Shown: positions 16,295-25,350, numbered from the stretch's first letter. The stretch: DNA of 37,939 nt from Candidatus Rokuibacteriota bacterium (GCA_003220535.1 QHSU01000014.1:1-37939), one strand, 5' to 3'. Made by a program: numbers and translations. The notes: a model not told the origin generated them from the sequence alone.

Positions 16295-18532
16295 ATGACG
16301 CTCTCGCGCCGCGAATTCCTGAAGGCCGGAGGTGTGCTGGTCGTCGGGGCCGGTCTCGTCGATCTGGCGTCTTCGAGCGCCGGCGCCCAGACGCTCCCCA
16401 ACGCGGACCGGTTTCTCGGCAAGTCGCTCGCCGCAGATCAGGTCGATTCGTTCCTCGCGATCCACGCCGACGGATCGCTGACGGTCTTTTCCGGGAAAGT
16501 CGACATGGGCACCGGCGGGCGCATCGCCATGCGCCAGATCGTCGCCGAGGAGCTCGACGTCCAGCCGGATCGCATCGCGATGATCGAGGGCGATACGGCG
16601 CTGACGCCCGACCAGGGCAGCACGGCCGGAAGCTACGGCATCGCCCGCGGCGGCATGCAGCTCCGGCAGGCGGCGGCGACGGCGCGCCGAGCCCTGTTGG
16701 CGCTCGCCGCCCCGCGACTCGGCCGGGGGCTCGATGACCTCGAGGTCGCCGACGGCGTCGTCAGGACGAAGGACGGCCGCGCCTCCGTGTCTTACGCCGA
16801 GCTGATCGGGGACAGGGCGCTTGGCGTCGCCGTCGACCCCAAGGCGCCGGTCAAGGACCCGCAGCGGTTCCGATTCATCGGCAAGTCGCTCGCCCGGCCC
16901 GACGTGCCGGCGAAGGTGACGGGCCGGCACAAGTATCTCCACGACCTGACGCTACCGGGCATGCTCCACGCGCGCGTGCTGCGGCCGCCGGCGCTCGGCG
17001 CCACGCTACGGTCGGTTGACGAGTCGTCGATCAAGACCATCTCCGGCGCGCGCGTGGTCCGCGTCGAGAGTTTCGTCGGGGTCGTTGCCGAGCGCGAGTG
17101 GGACGCGGTCCGCGCCGCCGGACTGCTCCGCGCGGAATGGACGGGCGGCACCGCACTCGCCGACCACGCCACGCTCTTCGACGCGATGCGCGCGAGCCCC
17201 GTCGTCCGTGAGCAAGAGGTCGCGCGCCGCGGAGACCTGTCGGCGCTCGATGCGCCGGGCCCTGGTGTGCGCACGCTCTCGTCGACCTACCGCTGGCCTA
17301 TTCACACGCACGGCTCGATCGGGCCGTCGTGTGGCGTGGCCGACGTGCGCGCCGATCGCGCCACCATCTGGACGTCGTCCCAGGGAACGCACCGCTACCG
17401 GGCGGCGTTCGCGCGAGTCCTGGCCCTGCCCGCGGAGCGCGTCCGCGTCATCTATCTCGACGGCGCCGGCTCCTACGGCCAGAACGGCGCCGAGGACGCC
17501 GCGTGCGACGCGGCGCTACTCTCGAGGGCGGTCGGCCGCCCGGTCCGCGTCCAGTGGAGTCGTCAGGACGAGCACGGCTGGGATCCGAAGGGACCGCCGC
17601 AGCTCCTCCAGCTCCGCGCCGCGGTCGACGAGCGCGGCGAGGTCGCGGCCTGGGAGACGCGCGCGTGGCTGCCGGTCTCGACCGCCAATCTCCCGAACCT
17701 CCCGTTCCTCGCGGCCGACGCGGCGCGCATCGCGCAGCCGCAGGGCCGGGCGACCGGCCTGATCTACCAGAACATCCACCCGCCCTATCAGTATCCGAAC
17801 GTCGACGCGGCCGTGCGCTGGATTCCCGACGCGCCGCTTCGCACGTCACCCATTCGCGCGCCGGGGAAGATCGCGAACAGCTTCGCGGTCGAGTCGTTCG
17901 TGGACGAGATCGCCGCGCTCGCCGGTATCGATCCGGTGGCGTTCCGGCTGCGGCATCTCGGGAATCCGCGCGGCGCCGAGGTGCTCCGGCGCGCGGCCGC
18001 GCGCATGGGCTGGCAGGCGCGGCCCTCGCCGCGGACGGCCGACCCGAAGGCGCCCGTGGCGACGGGACGCGGCATCGCCTACGTGCACTACAAGCACGAC
18101 GAGACGCTCGTCGCGATAGGGATGGAGGTCGAAGTCGAGCGCGCGTCCGGGCGCATCCGGGTGACGCGCATCGTGTGCGCGCACGACTGCGGGCTGATGA
18201 TCAACCCCGGCTGCGTCCAGGCCCAGGTCGAGGGCAATATCCTACAGACGCTGAGCCGAGCGCTCCACGAGGAGATCGTCTACGACCGCGACCGCGTCAC
18301 GACGGTCGACTGGCAGAGCTATCCGATCCTGACGTTCCCCGAGGTGCCCGCGGTCGAGGTCGAGCTGCTCCAGCGACTGGACGCCCCGCCGCTCGGCGCG
18401 GGCGAGGCGGCGTCGGCACCGGTGGCGGCGGCCCTGAGCAACGCCGTGTTCGACGCGACCGGCGTGCGCCTTCGCACGGTCCCGTTCCGACCGGAGCGGG
18501 TCCGGGCAGCGCTCGCCGGTCGCCCGTCGTAG
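16295..18532 (+). CDS. Tat-exported molybdopterin-binding subunit (IorB-like)
   Basis: 745 residues. Catalytic subunit of the xanthine oxidase family in the isoquinoline 1-oxidoreductase/membrane aldehyde dehydrogenase branch. It starts with a twin-arginine signal (TLSRREFLKAGGVLVVGAGL, cleaved near SAGAQ), so the complex works in the periplasm. Following are FSGKVDMGTGGRIAMRQIVA, the DQGSTAGSYGIARGGMQLR segment, FIGKSLARPDVPAKVTGRHK and the late GEAASAPVAAALSNAVFDAT cofactor-binding stretch. With the adjacent Fe-S subunit it would oxidise an aldehyde or N-heterocycle, electrons going to the respiratory chain. It lies between the dehydratase and, convergently, the gluconolactonase. Confidence 0.9.
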   Translation: MTLSRREFLKAGGVLVVGAGLVDLASSSAGAQTLPNADRFLGKSLAADQVDSFLAIHADGSLTVFSGKVDMGTGGRIAMRQIVAEELDVQPDRIAMIEGDTALTPDQGSTAGSYGIARGGMQLRQAAATARRALLALAAPRLGRGLDDLEVADGVVRTKDGRASVSYAELIGDRALGVAVDPKAPVKDPQRFRFIGKSLARPDVPAKVTGRHKYLHDLTLPGMLHARVLRPPALGATLRSVDESSIKTISGARVVRVESFVGVVAEREWDAVRAAGLLRAEWTGGTALADHATLFDAMRASPVVREQEVARRGDLSALDAPGPGVRTLSSTYRWPIHTHGSIGPSCGVADVRADRATIWTSSQGTHRYRAAFARVLALPAERVRVIYLDGAGSYGQNGAEDAACDAALLSRAVGRPVRVQWSRQDEHGWDPKGPPQLLQLRAAVDERGEVAAWETRAWLPVSTANLPNLPFLAADAARIAQPQGRATGLIYQNIHPPYQYPNVDAAVRWIPDAPLRTSPIRAPGKIANSFAVESFVDEIAALAGIDPVAFRLRHLGNPRGAEVLRRAAARMGWQARPSPRTADPKAPVATGRGIAYVHYKHDETLVAIGMEVEVERASGRIRVTRIVCAHDCGLMINPGCVQAQVEGNILQTLSRALHEEIVYDRDRVTTVDWQSYPILTFPEVPAVEVELLQRLDAPPLGAGEAASAPVAAALSNAVFDATGVRLRTVPFRPERVRAALAGRPS

Positions 18533-18538
18533 CCTCGC

Positions 18539-19771
18539 CTAACCTGGGGCCGCGCCCTGCGTGCCGACGTAGAGCGCGTAGAGCGACTGGCTGGCCGCCA
18601 TGAAGAGTCGGTTCCGCTTGGGGCCGCCGAAGCACACGTTGCCGCAGACCTCGGGCAGACGGATGCGGCCGATCAGCTTGCCCTCCGGAGTCCACACCGT
18701 CACGCCGCTGTAGCCCACGGCACGGCCGGCGTTGCTCGAGCACCACAGATTGCCGTCGACGTCGCAGCGCACGCCGTCCGGTCCGCACTTCACGCCGTCG
18801 ACCATGAAGTCGCTGAAGAGCTTCCGGTTCGACACCTTGTTGTTGCTCCCGACGTCGAAGGCGTACATCTCGCCCTTGCCGCCGGGGCCGGTGTCGCCGG
18901 GGCCCTTGCCGGTGCTGATGACGTAGAGCTTCTTGTAGTCCGGGGACAGCACGAGCCCGTTCGGATCCGGAACCTGATCCTCGCCGACGACGAGCTCGAC
19001 CTTGCCGCTCGGATCGACGCGATAGACGTTGGTCGGCAGCTCACGCTTGTTGTCGCCCATGCCGACCGCCTGACCCAGGCGCGGCTTGAGCCGACCCGCC
19101 TGATTGCTCGGACCGCCGGCCGCGTCGGGCGCGCCCTCGTAGAGCTGGCCGCCGTACGGCGGATCGGTGAACCAGTACGAGCCGTCCGGGTGCGGCACGA
19201 CGTCGTTGGGCGAATTGAGCCGCTTGCCCTCGAAGCGGTCGGCGATCACCGTGATCGAACCGTCGTGCTCGTAGCGCACCACGCGCCGGGTCAGGTGCTC
19301 GCAAGAGAGTTGACGGCCCTGGAAGTCGAACGTGTTGCCGTTGCTGTTGTTCGACGGGTAGCGAAAGACCGTCACGCCGCCGTTGTCTTCGAGCCAGCGC
19401 AGCTGTCGGTTGTTGGGGATGTCGCTCCAGACGAGATAGCGGCCCTGACCGCTCCAGGCCGGACCCTCCGACCACAAGGCACCGGTCCAGAGGCGCTGGA
19501 TCGGCGCGTTCGGCTGACGCAGGCCGTTGAACAGCGGATCGATCGTGAGCACGTCCGGGTCAGTGAAGTAGACGTTCGGCGGCCCGTTGGGGCCGAAGTC
19601 GCGCGGCGGGGTCGTCACCGTGCTCGGCGGTGCGGCCGGTCCGCTCGGCGCCTGGGCCGCGACGAGGCGGGGCGCCAGGGCGACGGCGCCGGCCGCGGCC
19701 CCCACCGTCTTGATCAGCCCGCGCCTCGATATCCGATTGGCGTCCTGCCGATCGCACGCGTCCCGCGCCAT
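18539..19771 (-). CDS. Tat-exported SMP-30/gluconolactonase family protein
   Basis: 410 residues. A twin-arginine signal (NRISRRGLIKTVGAAAGAVA, cleavage near VAAQA) leads into a six-bladed beta-propeller of the SMP-30/gluconolactonase type. Family motifs are LWTGALWSEGPAWSG, YLVWSDIPNNR, the metal-site RLNSPNDVVPHPDGSYWFTD, VPDPNGLVLSPDYKKLYV and DGVRCDVDGNLWCSS. It would hydrolyse a sugar lactone in the periplasm. AAGGAGG lies before the ATG. It converges on the molybdenum hydroxylase (6 bases between stops), so both could serve one oxidation-hydrolysis route, an inference from context. Confidence 0.88.
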   Translation of the reverse strand: MARDACDRQDANRISRRGLIKTVGAAAGAVALAPRLVAAQAPSGPAAPPSTVTTPPRDFGPNGPPNVYFTDPDVLTIDPLFNGLRQPNAPIQRLWTGALWSEGPAWSGQGRYLVWSDIPNNRQLRWLEDNGGVTVFRYPSNNSNGNTFDFQGRQLSCEHLTRRVVRYEHDGSITVIADRFEGKRLNSPNDVVPHPDGSYWFTDPPYGGQLYEGAPDAAGGPSNQAGRLKPRLGQAVGMGDNKRELPTNVYRVDPSGKVELVVGEDQVPDPNGLVLSPDYKKLYVISTGKGPGDTGPGGKGEMYAFDVGSNNKVSNRKLFSDFMVDGVKCGPDGVRCDVDGNLWCSSNAGRAVGYSGVTVWTPEGKLIGRIRLPEVCGNVCFGGPKRNRLFMAASQSLYALYVGTQGAAPG

Positions 19772-19791
19772 GACTGGCCTCCTTGTCAGAA

Positions 19792-19846
19792 GCGCGCCGC
19801 GCCCAGCGGGGCGCCAGCCCCGCGACGGCCTGCGGCGCGCACCACG
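19792..19846. repeat. Dispersed intergenic GC-rich hairpin repeat, copy 1
   Basis: The 31-bp core 19816-19846 matches 31419-31449 with one mismatch (core GACGGCCTGCGGCGCGCAC). Outer arms GCGCGCCGC (19792-19800) and GCGGCGCGC (19832-19840) pair, and GGGGC..GCCCC nests inside. It sits upstream of a minus-strand gene start, as does copy 2. Confidence 0.7.
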
Positions 19847-19918
19847 TCAGAAGACGATTCGTACGGAGCTCGATGCGCGTTTTAGCGACGCGACGGTATC
19901 AGACGCGCGCCACGACCG

Positions 19919-22243
19919 TCAACCACGCGACTGCGCCGCACGCACCTGGCGCCAGAGGCGCTCGCGCGTGAGCGGCATCTCGGTCACCTCCACGCCCAGC
20001 GGCCGTAGGGCGTCGGCCACCGCGTTCGCGATCGCGGCGGGCGCCGGTAAGGTCCCGCCCTCTCCCGCGCCCTTGACGCCGAGCGGGTTGAGCGGCGAAG
20101 GCGTCACGACGTGGTGCACCTCGAGACGCGGCACGTCGGTCGCGCGCGGCAGTGCATAGTCCATCAGCGTGCCGGTCACGAGCTGCCCGGTTTCGTCGTA
20201 GACGATCTCCTCGAGCAGGGCGTTGCCGATGCCGTGGGCGATGCCGCCGTGAATCTGGCCCTCGACCACCAGTGGGTTGATCATCGTGCCGCAGTCGTCC
20301 ACGGCGACGTAACGCAAGAGCCGCACGGTCCCGGTCTCGGCGTCGACCTCGACCACCGCGGCGTGGGCGCCGTTCGAGTACGTCGACTGGAGGACGTGGA
20401 CGTAGCCCGTGGCCTCGAGCCCGGGGTCCATCGCGCCGGGCAGCGCGTAGCCGGGCCGGGGCGCACTCGCAATCGCCGCCACCTCGCCGAGGGCGAGCCC
20501 GCGCCCCGGCGTTCCGCGCACGGTGATGCGGCCGTCGTCGAGCGTGAGATCTTCCGGGGCTGCCTCGAGGTGGCCGGCGGCGACCGCGAGCGCCTTCTTT
20601 CGTACCTCGGCGGCGGCGTGGGCAGCCGAGGTGCCTCCTAGCACGCCGACCCGGCTCGCGAACGTGCCGACCCCGTACGCGATGCCCGCTGTGTCGCCGG
20701 GGATCACGGTGATCTGCTCTAGCGGCACCGAGAGCCCGTCGGCGACGATCTGGGCCAGCGTGGTCTCGTGAGCTTGCCCCTGGCTCGACGTGCCCGAGAA
20801 CACGAACACGCGTCCGGTCGGATCGACGCGAACCCTGATGCCCTCGTACGGGCCGAGCCCCGTGTCCTCGACGAAAAGCGCCAGGCCGAGGCCGATCGCG
20901 CGACCCTCCGCGCGTGCCCGCTCGCGCTCCGCGGCGAAAGCGTCGACGCCCACGGCCTCGGCAACGCGCCGCAGGCACTCCGGGTAGTTCCCGCTGTCGT
21001 AACGGCGCGGGCTGTTGTCGCGCGAGGTCAGGCCGACGTCGTACGGAAACTCGTCGGGCTGGATCAGGTTGCGCGTGCGGATCGCCAACTGGTCGAGCTC
21101 CAGGCGTTCCGCCGCGAGATCGAGCATCCGCTCCATCACGAACACCGCCTGGGGCCGGCCCGCGCCGCGCACCGGGGTGACCGGCACGCGGTTGGTGTAG
21201 AGCGCGGTGAGCGTCACCTCGTAGTTCGGGACGCGGTAGGGTCCGGGCACGCTGACCGAGGTGAGGATCGGCACGATGACGCCCCACGAGACGAACGCGC
21301 CGCAGTCGTGGACGAAGGCATCGCGGATCGCCACGATCTGGCCCTCGCGCGTGAGCCCGAGCTCGACGTCGTGCCACTGGTCACGCTCCTGGGTCACGGC
21401 CAGGAGATGCTCGCGGCGCGTCTCGAGAAACTGGACCGGACGTCCGAGGGCTCGCGCCAGGTACGGCACCAGGATGTCCTCGGCGTACACGATCCCCTTG
21501 GGGCCGAAGCCGCCGCCGATGTCCTGCGTGACGACCCGCACGGCGTGCTCGGGGAGCCCGAGGTAGCGCGCGAGCAGCCGGCGCAGGATTTGCGGCGACT
21601 GCGTCGTCGACCACACGGTGATCTGGCCGAGGTCTCCGTCCCAGCGGGCGGAGATCCCGCGCGTCTCCATGGCCATACCCCCGCCGCGGTGCACGTGGAA
21701 GCGCTCGCGCAGCACCACGGGTGCCCGCGCCAGCGCGCCGGCCGGGTCACCCACACGCTGGGTGAATCGCGCGGCCACGTTCCCTCCGGGATGCACGCGT
21801 GGCCCATCGGGCCGGAGCGCGTCGTCGAGCGAGGCCGCGGCCGGGAGCGGCTCGTATTCGACGCGGAGCGCATCGAGCGCGTCCTCGGCCTGGGCGGCTT
21901 CTTCGGCGACGACGAGGGCCACGGCCTGCCCGGCATGCGAGACGATCTCTTGAGGCAGGATCTCGGGGCAGGCCGGCGCCACCAGGCTGGCGTGCGGAAC
22001 GAGCAGCGGCAGCCGACCGAGCGCGACGACGTCGGCGGGCACGAGGACGTGGACCACACCGGGCCGGCGCCGCGCCTCGTCGGGGTCGACACGGACGATG
22101 CGCGCGTGTGCGTGCGGGCTACGGTGGACGGCGATGTGGAGCAACCCCGGCAGCGCGACGTCGGCGACGTAGCGCCCCCGGCCCGTGACCAGCCGCGCGT
22201 CCTCGCGGCGTCGCACCCGCGCACCGAACAAGCGCGCGCCCAT
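19919..22243 (-). CDS. Molybdenum hydroxylase large subunit (CoxL-like, solitary)
   Basis: 774 residues, xanthine oxidase family catalytic subunit. It starts MGARLFGARVRRREDARLVT then GRGRYVADV, the typical CoxL-family opening, without a signal peptide, so it is cytoplasmic. Cofactor motifs are GGGFGPKG (243-250), PVRGAGRPQAVFVMERMLDL (from about 357) and GVKGAGEGGTLPAPAAIANA near the end. The CO dehydrogenase active-site loop (VAYRCSFR) is replaced by PVRGAGRPQA, so it is not a CO dehydrogenase. No FAD or Fe-S subunit is adjacent, so partners must lie elsewhere. The start has no ribosome site but lies 9 bases after a 35-codon ORF that has one. Confidence 0.9.
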   Translation of the reverse strand: MGARLFGARVRRREDARLVTGRGRYVADVALPGLLHIAVHRSPHAHARIVRVDPDEARRRPGVVHVLVPADVVALGRLPLLVPHASLVAPACPEILPQEIVSHAGQAVALVVAEEAAQAEDALDALRVEYEPLPAAASLDDALRPDGPRVHPGGNVAARFTQRVGDPAGALARAPVVLRERFHVHRGGGMAMETRGISARWDGDLGQITVWSTTQSPQILRRLLARYLGLPEHAVRVVTQDIGGGFGPKGIVYAEDILVPYLARALGRPVQFLETRREHLLAVTQERDQWHDVELGLTREGQIVAIRDAFVHDCGAFVSWGVIVPILTSVSVPGPYRVPNYEVTLTALYTNRVPVTPVRGAGRPQAVFVMERMLDLAAERLELDQLAIRTRNLIQPDEFPYDVGLTSRDNSPRRYDSGNYPECLRRVAEAVGVDAFAAERERARAEGRAIGLGLALFVEDTGLGPYEGIRVRVDPTGRVFVFSGTSSQGQAHETTLAQIVADGLSVPLEQITVIPGDTAGIAYGVGTFASRVGVLGGTSAAHAAAEVRKKALAVAAGHLEAAPEDLTLDDGRITVRGTPGRGLALGEVAAIASAPRPGYALPGAMDPGLEATGYVHVLQSTYSNGAHAAVVEVDAETGTVRLLRYVAVDDCGTMINPLVVEGQIHGGIAHGIGNALLEEIVYDETGQLVTGTLMDYALPRATDVPRLEVHHVVTPSPLNPLGVKGAGEGGTLPAPAAIANAVADALRPLGVEVTEMPLTRERLWRQVRAAQSRG

Positions 22244-22252
22244 CGCGGTCGC

Positions 22253-22360
22253 TCAGCCGCCGAAGCGGTCGACGGAGAGCGAGTCGGCGGGATCGACCCG
22301 CTCGAGCGGCTTGACGTCGGTGAAGCCTGCCTCGCGAAGCATCCGATCCCTATCGCTCAT
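22253..22360 (-). CDS. 35-residue ORF; methyltransferase C-terminal fragment with its own start
   Basis: An ATG at 22360 preceded by GAGGAGGAG gives MSDRDRMLREAGFTDVKPLE then RVDPADSLSVDRFGG. From MLREAGFTDV on it is nearly the same as the end of the methyltransferase at 23494-24558 (MLRAAGFTDVQLFERVDPAN then SLYVARAGG). It therefore looks like the tail of a deleted homologue, or a small ORF now translated ahead of the molybdenum subunit, which begins 9 bases after its stop without a ribosome site. A coupling role is inferred only. Confidence 0.5.
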   Translation of the reverse strand: MSDRDRMLREAGFTDVKPLERVDPADSLSVDRFGG

Positions 22361-22533
22361 CGGCTCCTCCTCGCGCCACTCCCTTGCCGTCGGCGCGACG
22401 ATCGAAGCCTACCCCAGGCGCCAGAAGACCGAAAGCGAAGGTACCGTGCGCGTGTCACGCCGATGCGCTATGGTAGGCCGCGACATCAAGCGAGCGGCAG
22501 CCGCTTTTTGCCGCGCTCTCAGGAGATGACATC

Positions 22534-23466
22534 ATGCGCATCGTTGTCCATGGGCAGCAGGCATTCGGCAAGAGCGTGCTGGACGCCCTACTGGAGCGCG
22601 GGGAAAACGTCGTCGGCGTCTACTGTGCCCCTGATCCGGCTCAGGGGGGAGGGCGAGTCGATCCCCTGAAGGAGGCCGCGCTCGCCCGTACCCTCCCGGT
22701 CTATCAGCCGCGATCCTTTCGCAACAAGCCAGAGGTGTGGGAGGAATTCGCGCGACTCAAAGCGGATCTCTGCGTGATGGCCTATGTCACGCTCATCGTG
22801 CCCGAGGAGGTGCTGAATCAGCCCACGCGCGGCACCATCCAGTACCATCCCTCACTGCTCCCTCGCCACCGCGGCCCCAGCTCCATCAACTGGCCGATCA
22901 TATCGGGCGAGACGCGGACCGGGCTGAGCATTTTCTGGCCCGACCGGGGTCTGGATACGGGGCCGATCTTGCTGCAGAAGGAAGTTGAGATCCAGGACAG
23001 CGATACCCTGGGCAGCCTCTACTTCGAGCGGCTGTATCCGCTTGGGGTCGCGGCGCTGCTCGAGGCCGTGGATCTGGTGCGGGCCGGCACAGCGCCGAGA
23101 ATCGTTCAGGATGAGTCCCAGGCGACGTACGAAGGGTGGTGCAAGAAGGAACACGTCCAGATCGACTGGCAGAAGCCCATCCAGGCCATCTGGAACCTCA
23201 TCCGCGGTGCGGATCCACAGCCTGGTGCGTGGACTACATGTGAGGGAACGACCGTGCAGCTCCTCGACGCCAAGAAGCTCGTTGGCGCCGCGTCCGGTCA
23301 GCCCGGAGAAGTGGTCGCCGTCGATGACGCGGGGTTGACGATCGCCGCGACCGGCGGCCAGATCCAGGTGACCCGCGTGCGGCCCGAGGGTGGCCAGAAA
23401 GTCAACGCGGGGGCATTTGCCAAGAGCGCTGGCTTACGCTGGGGTGTGCGGCTGGGAGCGACGTGA
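22534..23466 (+). CDS. Formyltransferase / 10-formyl-THF hydrolase-type protein
   Basis: 310 residues, with the same two-part build as the N-terminal half of 10-formyltetrahydrofolate dehydrogenase (ALDH1L1) and methionyl-tRNA formyltransferase. The catalytic loop reads TIQYHPSLLPRHRGPSSINW with His105 and Asp141 (GLDTGPILL), almost the ALDH1L1 numbering (His106, Asp142). The FMT Asn is Gln here, and the Tyr-His pair is ALDH1L1-like. QATYEGWCKKEHVQIDW and IWNLIRGADPQPGAWT follow. There is no fused aldehyde dehydrogenase domain. Likely reactions are hydrolysis of 10-formyl-THF or formyl transfer to an amine; initiator-tRNA formylation is less likely. AGGAGA lies before the ATG. Confidence 0.85.
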   Translation: MRIVVHGQQAFGKSVLDALLERGENVVGVYCAPDPAQGGGRVDPLKEAALARTLPVYQPRSFRNKPEVWEEFARLKADLCVMAYVTLIVPEEVLNQPTRGTIQYHPSLLPRHRGPSSINWPIISGETRTGLSIFWPDRGLDTGPILLQKEVEIQDSDTLGSLYFERLYPLGVAALLEAVDLVRAGTAPRIVQDESQATYEGWCKKEHVQIDWQKPIQAIWNLIRGADPQPGAWTTCEGTTVQLLDAKKLVGAASGQPGEVVAVDDAGLTIAATGGQIQVTRVRPEGGQKVNAGAFAKSAGLRWGVRLGAT

Positions 23467-23493
23467 ACCGAGCAAGCGCTCGCTCATCGCGGC

Positions 23494-24558
23494 TCAGCCG
23501 CCGGCGCGAGCAACGTAGAGCGAGTTCGCCGGGTCGACCCGCTCGAAGAGCTGAACGTCGGTGAAGCCGGCGGCGCGAAGCATCGCCGTCGCGACCTGAT
23601 GGCCCCATGCGGTGCCGAGGCCCGGGCCCCCGCCCGCGAGTGACACGCTCATGCAATGCATGGTGCTGATCGTGTAGAGGTACGGCGCCATCGGCACGCC
23701 GACGTTGTCGGCGAGCTCGCTCGAGGCCCAGACGTCCACCATCACGAACATGCCGCCCGGCGCCAGGACCGCGCGGATACGACTGAGCACCCCGGCGGGA
23801 TCGGCCTGGTCGTGGATCGCGTCGAACGCGGTGATGAGGTCGAACGGCGCCGGCGCCTCGAGTCGGCCGACGTCCTGGACGACGAACGACGCATTGGCGA
23901 GCCCGCGCGCCGAGGCGCGCGCCTCGGCGATCCCATCCTCGGAGATGTCGTAGCCGACGAACGTGCTCGTCGGGAAGCGCCGGGCCATCAGCGAAATGCA
24001 GTGCCCGGTGCCGCAGCCCACGTCCGCGACACGGATGCCGGATTCGAGCCGCGGCAGGAGCCCCGCGGGTTTCGCGAGGTACGCGCTGAACAGGAGCTCT
24101 TCGTAGCGGGGTCGGCTCCGCCGGTCCATGAGACCGGTGAAGTCCGGCTGATAGGCGCTGTACGGCACGCCGCGACCCGTGCGGAACGCCTCGACGACGT
24201 CGGGAATGACCCGGCTCATCAACGGGAACATCTCGGCCATGCCCGTGAGATTCCGACTCGAAGACCCGGTGAGACCGGCGGCGTGCTCGCGCGGTAGGCG
24301 GTACGTCCGGTCGCCGGCGACGTATTCGACGATCCCCCCGCAAACCATCGCCGCCAGCCACTCCCGGACGTACCGCTCGCTGAGGCCGGTCTTCGCGGCG
24401 ATCTCGGCGCTGGTCACCGCGTCCATCTGCGCCATCGCCTCGAAGAGACCCACTCGCCGACCGACCTCGAGCATGATGGAGACGGCGGCCCCCTCGAGGT
24501 GGCGAACCATCAGCTGGGTGAAGGCTTTCGCTTTATCGAAGACCGCCTCGTCCGCCAT
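23494..24558 (-). CDS. SAM-dependent methyltransferase with winged-helix N-domain
   Basis: 354 residues from the ATG at 24558 (MADEAVFDKAKAFTQLMVRH). An N-terminal dimerisation and winged-helix region (VTSAEIAAKTGLSERYVREW, about 49-68) is followed by a Rossmann domain with motif I VADVGCGTGHCISLMARRFP, FVGYDISEDGIAEARA, then FDLITAFDAIHDQADP and VLAPGGMFVMVD. This layout is that of small-molecule O- or C-methyltransferases. It lies 4 bases downstream of the SDR gene (stop 24563), implying one operon. A truncated copy of its tail lies at 22253-22360. Confidence 0.88.
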   Translation of the reverse strand: MADEAVFDKAKAFTQLMVRHLEGAAVSIMLEVGRRVGLFEAMAQMDAVTSAEIAAKTGLSERYVREWLAAMVCGGIVEYVAGDRTYRLPREHAAGLTGSSSRNLTGMAEMFPLMSRVIPDVVEAFRTGRGVPYSAYQPDFTGLMDRRSRPRYEELLFSAYLAKPAGLLPRLESGIRVADVGCGTGHCISLMARRFPTSTFVGYDISEDGIAEARASARGLANASFVVQDVGRLEAPAPFDLITAFDAIHDQADPAGVLSRIRAVLAPGGMFVMVDVWASSELADNVGVPMAPYLYTISTMHCMSVSLAGGGPGLGTAWGHQVATAMLRAAGFTDVQLFERVDPANSLYVARAGG

Positions 24559-24562
24559 GACG

Positions 24563-25315
24563 TCAGACCGCCAGGTATCCACCGTCGACGACCAGCTCGG
24601 TCCCGGTGATGTATGACGCCTCGTCCGACGCGAGGAACAGCACGGCGTGAGCCACCTCTTCCACACGTCCCTCGCGCTTCATCGGCACGGCCCGGAGGGA
24701 TTTCTCGCGCCAGGCCGGGTCCGCCGACGCCTTGGAGGTTCGCATCGGAGGCATGATGCCGGGATGCACGGAGTTGACGCGGATGCCGTGCTGCGCGAAC
24801 TGCACGGCGGCCGACTTGGTCATGATCCGCACGGCTCCCTTGGACGCGTTGTAGGCCATGTGCACGCGGTCCTGGCCCACGAAGCCCGAGATCGACGAGA
24901 TGTTGACGATGGCGCCGCCGCCCGCCTCGCGCATGGCGGGCACCGCGTACTTCATGCCTAGGAAGACGCCCTTGGCGTTCACGCTCATCAGCGCGTCCCA
25001 GGCCGCGGTGCTGGTCATGTCCGGATCGAACGTGCCGCTGATCCCCGCGTTGTTGACCACGAGGTCGAGCTTACCGAACCCGGTCACGGCGACCGTGACC
25101 GCGTTCTGCCAGTCCGCCTCGCTCGTGACGTCGAGCTTCACGAAACGCGCCTGGCCGCCGGCCGCGGCGATCTTCTCGACCACCTGGCGCGCCTCGAACT
25201 CGAGCACATCGCCGACGACGACCCGCGCGCCCTCCCGCGCGAAAATCGTCGCCTCGCTCTGCCCCATCCCACTCGCACCACCCGTAATCAGCGCCACCTT
25301 CCCCGCCAGTCTCAT
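24563..25315 (-). CDS. Short-chain dehydrogenase/reductase
   Basis: 250 residues, classical SDR. Cofactor motif TGGASGMG (about 11-18), acidic Asp after the second strand (VVVGDVLEF, suggesting NAD), DVTSEADW, NNAGISG, catalytic Ser in NISSISGFVG, and YNASKGAVRIMTKSAAVQFA with Tyr and Lys. It ends ITGTELVVDGGYLAV, as in the 3-oxoacyl-ACP reductase-like group. GGAGGGGG lies before the ATG. First gene of a likely two-gene operon with the methyltransferase; the substrate is unknown. Confidence 0.92.
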   Translation of the reverse strand: MRLAGKVALITGGASGMGQSEATIFAREGARVVVGDVLEFEARQVVEKIAAAGGQARFVKLDVTSEADWQNAVTVAVTGFGKLDLVVNNAGISGTFDPDMTSTAAWDALMSVNAKGVFLGMKYAVPAMREAGGGAIVNISSISGFVGQDRVHMAYNASKGAVRIMTKSAAVQFAQHGIRVNSVHPGIMPPMRTSKASADPAWREKSLRAVPMKREGRVEEVAHAVLFLASDEASYITGTELVVDGGYLAV

Positions 25316-25350
25316 ACTCCCCCTCCTGTTTCATAGGCTGTTCAGCGGAC

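Noticed and set aside
19899..22669. Long frames overlapping the CoxL-like gene on both strands
   Set aside because: Shadows of a gene with clear motifs; no ribosome sites or conserved segments.
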